From a virus: a stretch of DNA of 64,000 bases. Of the stretch, positions 9,149 to 18,065 are shown in pieces. Each line of letters opens with the position of its first letter. Positions within the stretch are counted from its first letter, which is position 1. The notes beneath the pieces are model-generated. The model was not told where the DNA came from. It did no database searches and was given only the letters and a program-made list of their open reading frames with translations. Location: positions 1 through 64,000 of IMG/VR virus record IMGVR_UViG_3300042894_008159; one strand, written 5' to 3'. The position numbers were made by a program, and so were the translations under genes.

Positions 9149-9371
9149 AGGAAAGAGTGAGAGGATTTAATTTACCTGGGCCATATTTTTCTTTTAATTG
9201 ACCCATAAAATTTTTTTCTTGAAGTCTCAAATCTTCCAGATGGTTGATCAGAGACTCTGTTTGAGAATTCAAAGATTTCATTTGTTCTTCGACTACATGA
9301 ATTCGATCCTTGACTTGAACGAATCCTTCTTTTAAAGATTGTGCAATTTTTTTTTCAGATTGTGTTAACAT
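9135..9371 (-). CDS. Short coiled-coil protein overlapping candidate spanin
   Basis: 78 aa, start MLTQSEKKIAQSLKEGF. Almost entirely one coiled coil (VKDRIHVVEEQMKSLNSQTE), ending in a short non-helical tail. No signal peptide or TM. The 14-nt overlap with the membrane-anchored gene downstream implies coupled expression and perhaps pairing of the two coils. No family recognised. Confidence 0.65.
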   Translation of the reverse strand: MLTQSEKKIAQSLKEGFVQVKDRIHVVEEQMKSLNSQTESLINHLEDLRLQEKNFMGQLKEKYGPGKLNPLTLSYEKL

Positions 9372-9374
9372 AAT

Positions 9375-10973
9375 TTAAATTGGAGAAGTTGGAGATGATG
9401 GTGTTCTAGTTATAGAATATGGGATAAATCCACAACGGGGAGCGGAAGTGGTTGCGTATGTTGTAAAGGCAGTGTAGCCAATTTGAACTTCGGATAAAAA
9501 TTGGAGTCTTATGTGTCTACACCCTTCATTAATCCCAGTTCCAGTATCCAAAATTTGGACGGATGTTGAAGTAAAACCACTAGGCCCCGGATAAACACTT
9601 CGAATACCACCAAAACACAAAGTATTGTTGTTCAAAAAAATATCGAAGGTTCTTCCTCCTGCAATTGGTCCTCTCCAAATACCTGAAAAATTTTCGATCT
9701 GTAAATAAATTCTGTCTATTCTATTATCAGATGATATTGGACCTGTTAGATCTGGTTGAATCGATATTAAATCAGAAGATTGTTCTGTTAGTGGTAACGA
9801 CATTAGATTGTTTGTAAAACTATTTCTAATGAAAGTTGAACTTGTATTTACTTTGTTGGCAAAAGATACCATTTTAACAAAATTTCCAAAAGCTGAACCA
9901 GATGGTCCAGAAACTCCTACCACATTTAATCCATCAGGCCTGGATTCGAAAACCCTATAAGAAAGATTGTTTGTGAATCTTACAATTGGATCGGTAGATG
10001 AACCTATTAGATTTACTTTCACTCCAGACCCAGCACTGGATGAATTAGTAATTCGAAGAATTGGGTTAGTGTTTACCGTTCCACTAACAGAACTACCGGT
10101 TCCCGCCGAAAATTGAAAAGATAAAGACTGTGGGGTTAAATTTATGTTATTTGATGTTAGTTGGATCGTGCTAGCGGTTGAAGCCAAAAGATATCCACCA
10201 GAAATTGGAGCATTTAAATTTATATTTTGTCCAGGGTTTTGTGCAGAGTTTAATCTGAGAGACTGATTAGGAAAAAAATAAATGCTGGATAAAGATCCTG
10301 TTGGCCCGAAAGAGGCAGTAGCCCCGCTAGTGATTTTTAATTCTTGCGGGGAAGAAAAAACGAAATCATAAGATGGACCGGTACCTGCCCACAAAAAAGA
10401 AGGAGGATTCGATCCGGAATAAAAAGTTTTATCAAAAGTTAAAGATGGGTATTTTTGCTGACTTGCGTCTGTTGCAATTAATAATTTAGCCAAATTTGGA
10501 TTGGCGTCATTCAAAGTAGATTGAGAGTCAGAAAGAACCAAAGTTGTGGTTTCCGGATAATTTGATATTTCTATTGCATTTTTGTCTGAAGATTGTCCTG
10601 GACCGCTTATTCCTAAAACCAAAGAAAAAATTGAATCGTCTAAAAGAGTTTCTCCTGAATAAATCCACGAGGTAGGTCCGAAAACAAATATATCCCTCCC
10701 TCCAGTAGGTCCTTCATTTACCCAGATATCACCGTTTCTTGAATCTGAAGGAGAAGGCTCTATGCCAGAAAAAAACCATTGGGTAGCGGGGTTTCCGTTG
10801 GCTCCAAATATTCCATCTGCTCCAACTTCTCCGCTAATTCCTGTAGGTCCTACATTTCCAATTGGTCCATCATATCCAACCCCATTGAATAAAATTTGTT
10901 GAAAATTGAAATTTATTTTGGAGATAATTTGATCCTTATCATCACCAGGTAAAATGAATTTAGTGTTAAACAT
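9375..10973 (-). CDS. Tail fibre with short collagen-like segment (paralogue A)
   Basis: 532 aa, start MFNTKFILPGDDKDQIISK. Layout: N-terminal attachment segment (about 1-33), a Gly-X-Y run (YDGPIGNVGPTGISGEVG, about 35-65), a WFF/DIWVNEGPTGG module, then a long Ser/Asn/Thr beta region and a compact C-terminal domain (about 385-532). The N-terminal half parallels the neighbour at 10989: 'IISKINFNFQQILFNG' matches 'IRNKVNANFDSLVLNG', and both have LLIATD motifs. Likely a trimeric short fibre; the C-terminal domains differ, as expected for divergent receptor-binding tips. Confidence 0.78.
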   Translation of the reverse strand: MFNTKFILPGDDKDQIISKINFNFQQILFNGVGYDGPIGNVGPTGISGEVGADGIFGANGNPATQWFFSGIEPSPSDSRNGDIWVNEGPTGGRDIFVFGPTSWIYSGETLLDDSIFSLVLGISGPGQSSDKNAIEISNYPETTTLVLSDSQSTLNDANPNLAKLLIATDASQQKYPSLTFDKTFYSGSNPPSFLWAGTGPSYDFVFSSPQELKITSGATASFGPTGSLSSIYFFPNQSLRLNSAQNPGQNINLNAPISGGYLLASTASTIQLTSNNINLTPQSLSFQFSAGTGSSVSGTVNTNPILRITNSSSAGSGVKVNLIGSSTDPIVRFTNNLSYRVFESRPDGLNVVGVSGPSGSAFGNFVKMVSFANKVNTSSTFIRNSFTNNLMSLPLTEQSSDLISIQPDLTGPISSDNRIDRIYLQIENFSGIWRGPIAGGRTFDIFLNNNTLCFGGIRSVYPGPSGFTSTSVQILDTGTGINEGCRHIRLQFLSEVQIGYTAFTTYATTSAPRCGFIPYSITRTPSSPTSPI

Positions 10974-10988
10974 GATTAGAAATAGGAA

Positions 10989-12446
10989 TTAAAATTTACC
11001 ACAAAGTCCCCCACATGTATTGTAAAAAACAAGATAATTAGTAGCTGAGTTGTTTCTAATAATAGTTAAGTTGATAAATCTTTGTTCCGTCCCAGACCCA
11101 AAATCAACAGCGCTACCAATTATTGCGTTGCTAGAATCTCCTAATGCTAAATATCTGATAGCGTTACCGAGGTCCACTACTGAAATCGAAAGCTGAATAG
11201 ACTCGTAATTTTGTAGATAATTTGACCAGCTACCCGAAAAACTTCCCATTGAGATCATCAACCCTTTGGAACCACCAGAAACAGGAGGAACAAAAAGAAC
11301 AGTGTTTCCGTGGTTAACTGTTGATGTATTCAGCAACCAATATTGGGTAAAAGATATGGTTAAGTCAGAAGATGAACTGATTGATTTAACAGAACTGGCA
11401 GTTTGTTTCATATAAACCTTTCCCTGCCCATTAATAGAAAATTTAGTTTCTCCGCCTGACTGAAAATCAACTATATTAGTAGAGGAACTGGTTGAATTAG
11501 AAAATACTTGAAGTCCACCTCCTGTTCCAGAATTTGATATCTGTAAAGCAGGATTAGTTGTGTTTGCATTCACCGAAACCTGGGTAAAAATTGACATTGC
11601 ACTGGAACTCATCTGGAAATTATTGGACGAAAAAACAATCTGTTCGCTCTGTAACAAAATTTGATTCGCAGCGTACATCAAAATTTGAGATTGTGAATCG
11701 ATCTCGATATCTTGTGGGGCAGTAATTTGAATATCCCCGCCGGTACTTTGTATTGACATATTTCCCCCAGAATTAAATTGCATAGAATCTTGAGGAACAG
11801 AAAATAAAAGATTATAATTCTGCTGGTTTGGATTCATCCATCTGAATTGAGGATGTCTTGTGTAATCCGATGGAGTTCCAATCCCTACAGCATTTGTTTT
11901 AGCAAATTCCAATAATGGAAAATCATTCGCCGAATCAGTTGCAATTAATAACTTTGAATAAGAAGGATTGGCAGTAGATTGTGTAGAAATAGCATCAGAT
12001 AAAACCGTAGTGTATAAATTTGGAAATGGCGTGTTTAACACAATAGCATTTGCACCAGCTGTTGGACCGGTGATTCCAGAAAGAGTGGAGAAAATCCCAG
12101 AAGTTTGCAAGGTGTAACCAGTTGATACCCAACCTGAATTATCAAATTGATAAATTGAGTTGTCGTTAAGTGTGTCAACCCAATAATCACCCACTAATAT
12201 TTCGTCTCCAGATCCACCAGATGGCTGGGAGGGTTCAACAAACCACTTAGTTCCTCTGGTACCTTGTTCACCAGGATCCCCTTGAGATCCAGCAGATCCA
12301 ACTGGTCCTTGATCCCCTTGAGGGCCTTGAACCCCTTGAGGTCCACCTCCATTTAACACCAAAGAGTCAAAATTCGCATTTACTTTATTGCGAATATCTT
12401 CTTGTGTATCACCCTGATTTAGGGTCAGAATGTTTAGTGTTGGCAT
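10989..12446 (-). CDS. Tail fibre with short collagen-like segment (paralogue B)
   Basis: 485 aa, start MPTLNILTLNQGDTQEDI. After an N-terminal attachment segment it has a classical proline- and charge-containing Gly-X-Y run (GPQGVQGPQGDQGPVG, about 35-65), then TKWFVEP and DYWVDTLNDN modules shared with paralogue A, beta-helix-like stretches (NMSIQSTGGDIQITAPQDI) and a compact C-terminal domain. First gene after an AGAATATATA motif at 12465-12474. Likely a trimeric tail or baseplate fibre. Confidence 0.78.
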   Translation of the reverse strand: MPTLNILTLNQGDTQEDIRNKVNANFDSLVLNGGGPQGVQGPQGDQGPVGSAGSQGDPGEQGTRGTKWFVEPSQPSGGSGDEILVGDYWVDTLNDNSIYQFDNSGWVSTGYTLQTSGIFSTLSGITGPTAGANAIVLNTPFPNLYTTVLSDAISTQSTANPSYSKLLIATDSANDFPLLEFAKTNAVGIGTPSDYTRHPQFRWMNPNQQNYNLLFSVPQDSMQFNSGGNMSIQSTGGDIQITAPQDIEIDSQSQILMYAANQILLQSEQIVFSSNNFQMSSSAMSIFTQVSVNANTTNPALQISNSGTGGGLQVFSNSTSSSTNIVDFQSGGETKFSINGQGKVYMKQTASSVKSISSSSDLTISFTQYWLLNTSTVNHGNTVLFVPPVSGGSKGLMISMGSFSGSWSNYLQNYESIQLSISVVDLGNAIRYLALGDSSNAIIGSAVDFGSGTEQRFINLTIIRNNSATNYLVFYNTCGGLCGKF

Positions 12447-12464
12447 GACTGTAAATTCTTTGCT

Positions 12465-12474
12465 TATATATTCT
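12465..12474 (-). promoter_or_regulatory. GAATATATA-type motif, candidate phage promoter
   Basis: Minus strand GAGAATATATAAGCAAAG, 18 nt between the motif and the ATG at 12446; same core and spacing as the other operon-head motifs. Confidence 0.5.
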
Positions 12475-12487
12475 CAAGTCAAAAATC

Positions 12488-15400
12488 TCAAATTTTTTGG
12501 ATTCTGAAAGAGAAGGTCAAAGAATAATTTTGTGATTCAGTCAAGGAATACTCAAAGGTGTAAATTAAATCTGTGATTTTAGTTAGCTTGAAATTTGGCT
12601 GTGGATTGTAGGCATATCTAATTCTATCAGGATTGATCAAATCCCCTCTGACCAAAATTTCAGTGGATGACAAAGCTTGCCCGGTTTTCTTCACGAACAA
12701 ATCAAAAGTGATACCTTCATAAATTGGGTTAATATTTTCTTGTATGTAAGTGTCTATATCATCATTTATGTTATTGGGATTACCAACACCAAATTCGCTA
12801 ACCATATTGTTTACAAAGACTGTAGAAATACCAGAATTCAAAAGATATCTTCTTAAAATTCTATCTAATCGGATTGAACCACTAACGGTATTGGTAATGG
12901 GATTTTTCTGCCATAAAACTTCTACCTGGGGAAAAATGTTTTCATCCAAAACTGATAGATCAACGCTACTCAGATATGTTCCAAGCTGACCTACTCCAGT
13001 ATTAGATGTGATCGAATTTAAATTCTGTATAGATGAAATTGAGTTGTTGGCCAACAAGTTAATCTCTTGAACATCTGTGGTTCCATTTGTTCTAGATATT
13101 TCTAAAGTGATGAATGTGTAAATTGTTATGGTGTAGGGTGTTTGCATCATTTTAGAACCTAAGAATGACTTCAATTCTTTCATAGATCTAGTTCCGGCAA
13201 CCGGGGTTTGTTGTGTAGATGAAGTATACAAATTATAATAACCTGGATCCCAACTAGACAAAAAGACAGAAAAATCTTTGTAGAAAATTGGACTTTGACC
13301 TACATATGGATATTTAGGACCTTGCGGTAAATTTTGAGAATCTTGTAAAATATCAGCTCCTAAAGAAACCTTAGAATAACCCAAATTAACTATCTTTCCA
13401 AAATCAAGCTGTTCAGGAGCAAAAGTGCAATTTCTAAAACTCAAATCAACAGAAGGATAGTTTGTCAAGGTGTCGGTCTTATCCTCCTTGAATTTAAATA
13501 TTTTTTTGAATAAAGGTTGGTAAGGCCCACCATATCTTAAAATATCAGAGGAGTAATTTGATCCTCCATTAACAATTTCAAATCCGCTTGGTTTGCTTCT
13601 ACCTAAAGTTTGAGGACCACTATAACTTGGCTGAGGATAAACTCCAGTTGGTTTGTAAATAGATGTTGGTTTAGTTAAGGAAATCTGAAAATAATTTGTA
13701 GTTGCTTTGGTTGTTGAACTTTGCTGGTCCCACTCATAGGTTGTGTATTTAATGTATGGGCTGTCTCCGTTTACTCTTTCAAAAATCTGGGATAGGGAAA
13801 TTCTCTTCATGATAAATTTGAAATAATTTTCTCCCCCCTCTACTTGAAAAACTGGATAATTGGCATATGCTGATCTTGGTCCTACAGGAATTGTTACTGG
13901 ATTACTAAAAGCAAATGGAATATTAAAAACATAATCTGGAGATTGGACGGCCTGGAAATTTACCAAATTTTGAGATCTTCCAGTAGGCCAAGGATAAGTA
14001 TAATTTTGACTTGGTACCACAAAACTTCCTGGTCCAGTAACCCCCACACTTCCGGTAGATCCAGCAGGGTAAAAAAGGTTAATTTCTTCCCTGAGGTCAG
14101 TGTCAAAGTTTTGGTTTGGAATTAAATAAACTGGATTTAAATTTCCTGCTGTACCAACAAAAGAGTTAGAAGTAATAGATAAATCCAAAGCAGAAGAAAG
14201 TTTGATATCCGAAATCTCATACAATAATGAACCCGTTGGACCTGGATCTCCAGTTGGACCAATTCCGGAATCCTGTTTCTTATCACCTAAACTGTATAAC
14301 AAAAGATAATCTAAATAAGGATCTGCCCCAGTTCCACCCGTGTATCCAAGAGGAAATGCCCGGTAATCCTGTATAACAACAGTTGTGACAAATATCACAA
14401 ATTTTTGTTGAACGTTTTCGATTACTTCATATGAAACTGGAGCCTGTATAATATTTGGATCTTCCGGTACAACTCTCAAAATAGATGAAAAATTGTAACC
14501 TTCGAACCCTCTATAATTCAAAACAAATTTATCAAGATCTGATGGTGGATTGGGTAATGTGCTCCTTCTTTTCAATGAAATTTTCACCCCCCTGAAAACT
14601 GTATCATAAAATCCAGAAGCTGGGTTGTAATTGAATGGTGTGAAAAATTCTTTTGTGAAATTACTTGGGTCATAATAAGGACTTGGATAGTCGCTAGGCT
14701 CAACTGTAAAAAATGAATAGGCATACAGACTCAGGTTTGGATTGGCATCTCTAATTGAATCTAAATCAATCTTACCTGGTAAATAACTGTTTTGCTCTAA
14801 AATTTTGTTAGCAGGAAATTGTCTAGGAACACCTTCCAGAAGAAACCACTCGTGTGTAAAATATCCAGGGTTTTGTGAATCGTTTTCGAAGCTCGGGGAA
14901 AAATTAGTTGGCGCAAAAGCAGGAGAAGAATTCAATCGATAAGGATTACCTCTTACATCGGTTCCACCAAGATATCCCCATTTATTAATAAATGGTACTA
15001 CTCTAGAAACATTTGCTCTCGGAACGGTGAAGTTTTCTTGGAGGTATTGATATTCTGTTTCTAATTTTCCATAATTGAAAATTTCTTCCTTGTTGTTTTG
15101 ATTTGGAATTGGATTCACACTAGTTATTGATTGTATTCCATAGAAACCAATAAAAGAATTCAAATTTTGTTCTGCCTGTATCTGTGACATGTTGTATGGA
15201 TAAGTATCATTCACCCATCCAACCTGTGTAAAAATAGCTGGAAGGACAACAGCAGTAAATCCCGTTGTCGAAGAACCAGCGTCAGTGAAAAAATCTGTTG
15301 TGGTTCCTATGAAAGATTCTCCAGACACATAATTAGTAGTTTCGTATCTAATCTGTCCCTGTCTCACCAAATATTTCACCCCATTTATAATTTGACCAGA

Positions 15401-18064
15401 TTGACCTGGAATTAATTGAAAATATCTGTGAAATTCTGGGGTTGGGGTCATCCCATATGTTGAAGATAAAAAATCAAAATCAAAATCTTTCAAATCAAAA
15501 AATGAAAAAACACCGCTTTCTAAACTTACAATTTCAAATAAATTGAAATTACCATCAGATCCCAAATTGATAACAGCATTCTTGTCTTGGAGGTGAGCAA
15601 TCAGAAGTTCACCATAACCTCTGAACCCAGAAATCAAATCCGATCCATTGGCATAGATAGGATCCTCAACATATGGTGTTATTTCAGTTATCATTGAAAC
15701 AGAACCGGTTACACCACGCCCACTTTCTACCTCTATCCATGTACCAGGGACAATCTTATCTTTTTCTTCAGAAGAGAAAATTACTCTAGATTTAATTTCT
15801 TTAGAACCACCTCTAAAATTAACAATTCCAGATAAATCTGAGGCATCTAAACCAGCAATTTTCAAAAAACCTTCTTCAGTGAAAGTTTGATAAGGTAACC
15901 AGTCAAGATTCGAAATTGGTTCAGGATTTAGATTTCCTAAAGCGGGTGTACTAATTGGATTCAAAGCTTGAAAGTAGGAATCGAAGAAAGAAACAATGTC
16001 TCCGATATTATAAGAAGAGGTGTTGGACCAAATTCCTACATACGAATTTTCAAAAGAAGAATAATCGGAGAAAACGCCAATTTTGAATTGTGTGTTGGAA
16101 TTAGGTCCAGGATTTTTAGCCCTAATTATAGAAGAATTTTTCGAATTGGCAGAATTCCAAACAATTGAACTTATATTGTTAACACAAGAGCAAAATGAAA
16201 AGGCAACATCAGTTGTAGTTCCCTGTGACAAATTGAAGTAATTGATATTTCCGGAGTTATAAGAAGAACCAGCTTTCCATCCCAAAACAGTACCTCCCAA
16301 TTTTCCAGATTGAATTAGATCATATTTTTCTATCAGATTTCCCTGACTACCTCCAGGCCAAATCACTTTAAAAGTTACAGGTTTATTTGGATCAGAGACC
16401 TTGAGAAATTCTATGTCGATGTTAGCATGTCCTTCAGAAGTTGGTAAGATCCCGCTATATCCTCCTATTTTTTCCCCTGGACCAGTGAAATCTAAAAGAT
16501 TAACGCTACGATTTGGAATTACTAGATTACCAGTTTTCCACCCAGAAGTAGCACCGGTTGAAAATGTTCCGTTAGTGAAGGGTCCAAATTGTGCCTCTAC
16601 CGGGGTGTTGTCTATCCAGGAATTGGTGTTTGAATTGTAATTTTCAAATCTTTTCAAACTGTAAAATCTATCAAACTTATCAGTGATATAAAATAATTTT
16701 TGTGGATCTGCCACATTAACATCATAAGATCCTGGAATCCATCCAGTGGCACCTTCATAATAAAGTCTAACTCCGGTAGTGCTACTTTGAAAATTATTTT
16801 GAGTAGAATTATAAAATCCAACATTGTTCAAAGATGGCTTTGGTAGGTTATTGTTACCAGCTGAATCCCTATAGGTATAAAAGAAATTTCCATTCATTTT
16901 AAAACTACCCAAACAGTTTTTCGACACGTAAGCACCGAAATATCTGTTTATGGTGTAAAGGTTTGAATCTGGATCATCGAAAAGAAATTCTAAATTAAGA
17001 AGATTCGGAGCTATGATTCCATTTCTAGAAAAACCTTCAGTCACATAATTTTCGAAATCGATTTGAGGTGTTGATTCGTTTGAAATTAAAAAATCATACA
17101 AAAGCTCACCTTTCTTCGTGAAGGCACCGGTTTGAATATCTATTCCGTTGAAGTATGTATAGGCATTTAGTTGATAAGAAAAGTCGATTGGTGATTGTGA
17201 AAAAGAGGGATTGTTTACAATTGATCGAATGTATTTCCCGATCTTCGTATTTGACCTTAAATCAAAAGTAGAAATAACAGAAGCATAAGGAAGTATTTTA
17301 GAATTGAAATAAGAATCAACGTCATCCACTTGAGGCTGGAATAACAACTCATCCATTAGAACTACTTTACCAGTACCAGAAATTATATTATAAGATGAAT
17401 AAACTGTGTTTCCGGTAAAAAATTGTCCGGCAGAATAAACAATGGGATTCCCAAATAAGTCAACTCCATAAGTAATCGAAAAGGTTTCTGTTGATGAAAT
17501 TTCTTGTATAACCTTGTATTGAGAACCGTCTACAATTTGTGTTTGATTTGTAGAATATGGGTAGCTTAAAGGTTCGGGAACTTTAAAAACGACAAAAAAA
17601 TCAGGTAATTCATCTTTCAACCATAAAGGCTGAAAAAATTTGAAATTTTCAGCATAATTTCTATCGACTAAAGTTGAAGCTCCAGATCCATAAAAAAAAT
17701 CATATTGGGATGCAAAATTCTCTACCGGTTTATTTTCCCCGTCGGTAAATTTACCAACTTCGAAAATAACATCAGGATTTAAAGAAATTCGTTGGATTTT
17801 TCCTCCTGAGAAAAATTTTTGAATATCTTTTCCATAAGAAAGTTCTCCGCTTACCCGATATTTTTTGTATTTCTGATCACTCAAAGTAGGATTTGCATCC
17901 ATAGAATTTAACCAAACTTCTCCTTCGGAATCCAAAGTAATTTTTACATTTCCTGTTATTTTTGGATTTGTTCTTAGAACACCAAAAGATGAGTTAGAGT
18001 CAAATAGTTTGGGGCCAGGTCCACAGATTGGTCCAGGGATGGGTGTTGAGATTGGTGTGCTCAT
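12488..18064 (-). CDS. Giant tail structural protein (1858 aa)
   Basis: Start MSTPISTPIPGPICGPGPK. Beta-rich and soluble throughout, Tyr/Asn/Gly/Ser-rich, with no TM. Short Gly-x-Thr-Gly runs occur near the middle (TGDPGPTGSL; AGSTGSVGVTGPGS), apparently as linkers. No enzymatic motif was recognised. The start lies next to the stop of the 1194-aa gene (stop 18066, ATG 18064), so the two are translationally coupled. By size and context it is a baseplate-peripheral or long-fibre protein; I cannot name a T4 counterpart. Confidence 0.75.
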   Translation of the reverse strand: MSTPISTPIPGPICGPGPKLFDSNSSFGVLRTNPKITGNVKITLDSEGEVWLNSMDANPTLSDQKYKKYRVSGELSYGKDIQKFFSGGKIQRISLNPDVIFEVGKFTDGENKPVENFASQYDFFYGSGASTLVDRNYAENFKFFQPLWLKDELPDFFVVFKVPEPLSYPYSTNQTQIVDGSQYKVIQEISSTETFSITYGVDLFGNPIVYSAGQFFTGNTVYSSYNIISGTGKVVLMDELLFQPQVDDVDSYFNSKILPYASVISTFDLRSNTKIGKYIRSIVNNPSFSQSPIDFSYQLNAYTYFNGIDIQTGAFTKKGELLYDFLISNESTPQIDFENYVTEGFSRNGIIAPNLLNLEFLFDDPDSNLYTINRYFGAYVSKNCLGSFKMNGNFFYTYRDSAGNNNLPKPSLNNVGFYNSTQNNFQSSTTGVRLYYEGATGWIPGSYDVNVADPQKLFYITDKFDRFYSLKRFENYNSNTNSWIDNTPVEAQFGPFTNGTFSTGATSGWKTGNLVIPNRSVNLLDFTGPGEKIGGYSGILPTSEGHANIDIEFLKVSDPNKPVTFKVIWPGGSQGNLIEKYDLIQSGKLGGTVLGWKAGSSYNSGNINYFNLSQGTTTDVAFSFCSCVNNISSIVWNSANSKNSSIIRAKNPGPNSNTQFKIGVFSDYSSFENSYVGIWSNTSSYNIGDIVSFFDSYFQALNPISTPALGNLNPEPISNLDWLPYQTFTEEGFLKIAGLDASDLSGIVNFRGGSKEIKSRVIFSSEEKDKIVPGTWIEVESGRGVTGSVSMITEITPYVEDPIYANGSDLISGFRGYGELLIAHLQDKNAVINLGSDGNFNLFEIVSLESGVFSFFDLKDFDFDFLSSTYGMTPTPEFHRYFQLIPGQSGQIINGVKYLVRQGQIRYETTNYVSGESFIGTTTDFFTDAGSSTTGFTAVVLPAIFTQVGWVNDTYPYNMSQIQAEQNLNSFIGFYGIQSITSVNPIPNQNNKEEIFNYGKLETEYQYLQENFTVPRANVSRVVPFINKWGYLGGTDVRGNPYRLNSSPAFAPTNFSPSFENDSQNPGYFTHEWFLLEGVPRQFPANKILEQNSYLPGKIDLDSIRDANPNLSLYAYSFFTVEPSDYPSPYYDPSNFTKEFFTPFNYNPASGFYDTVFRGVKISLKRRSTLPNPPSDLDKFVLNYRGFEGYNFSSILRVVPEDPNIIQAPVSYEVIENVQQKFVIFVTTVVIQDYRAFPLGYTGGTGADPYLDYLLLYSLGDKKQDSGIGPTGDPGPTGSLLYEISDIKLSSALDLSITSNSFVGTAGNLNPVYLIPNQNFDTDLREEINLFYPAGSTGSVGVTGPGSFVVPSQNYTYPWPTGRSQNLVNFQAVQSPDYVFNIPFAFSNPVTIPVGPRSAYANYPVFQVEGGENYFKFIMKRISLSQIFERVNGDSPYIKYTTYEWDQQSSTTKATTNYFQISLTKPTSIYKPTGVYPQPSYSGPQTLGRSKPSGFEIVNGGSNYSSDILRYGGPYQPLFKKIFKFKEDKTDTLTNYPSVDLSFRNCTFAPEQLDFGKIVNLGYSKVSLGADILQDSQNLPQGPKYPYVGQSPIFYKDFSVFLSSWDPGYYNLYTSSTQQTPVAGTRSMKELKSFLGSKMMQTPYTITIYTFITLEISRTNGTTDVQEINLLANNSISSIQNLNSITSNTGVGQLGTYLSSVDLSVLDENIFPQVEVLWQKNPITNTVSGSIRLDRILRRYLLNSGISTVFVNNMVSEFGVGNPNNINDDIDTYIQENINPIYEGITFDLFVKKTGQALSSTEILVRGDLINPDRIRYAYNPQPNFKLTKITDLIYTFEYSLTESQNYSLTFSFRIQKI

Positions 18065-18065
18065 T

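Noticed and set aside
1-12446. Diversity-generating retroelement acting on the fibres
   Set aside because: No reverse transcriptase or template repeat was seen in the window; repeat-driven variation is a simpler idea.
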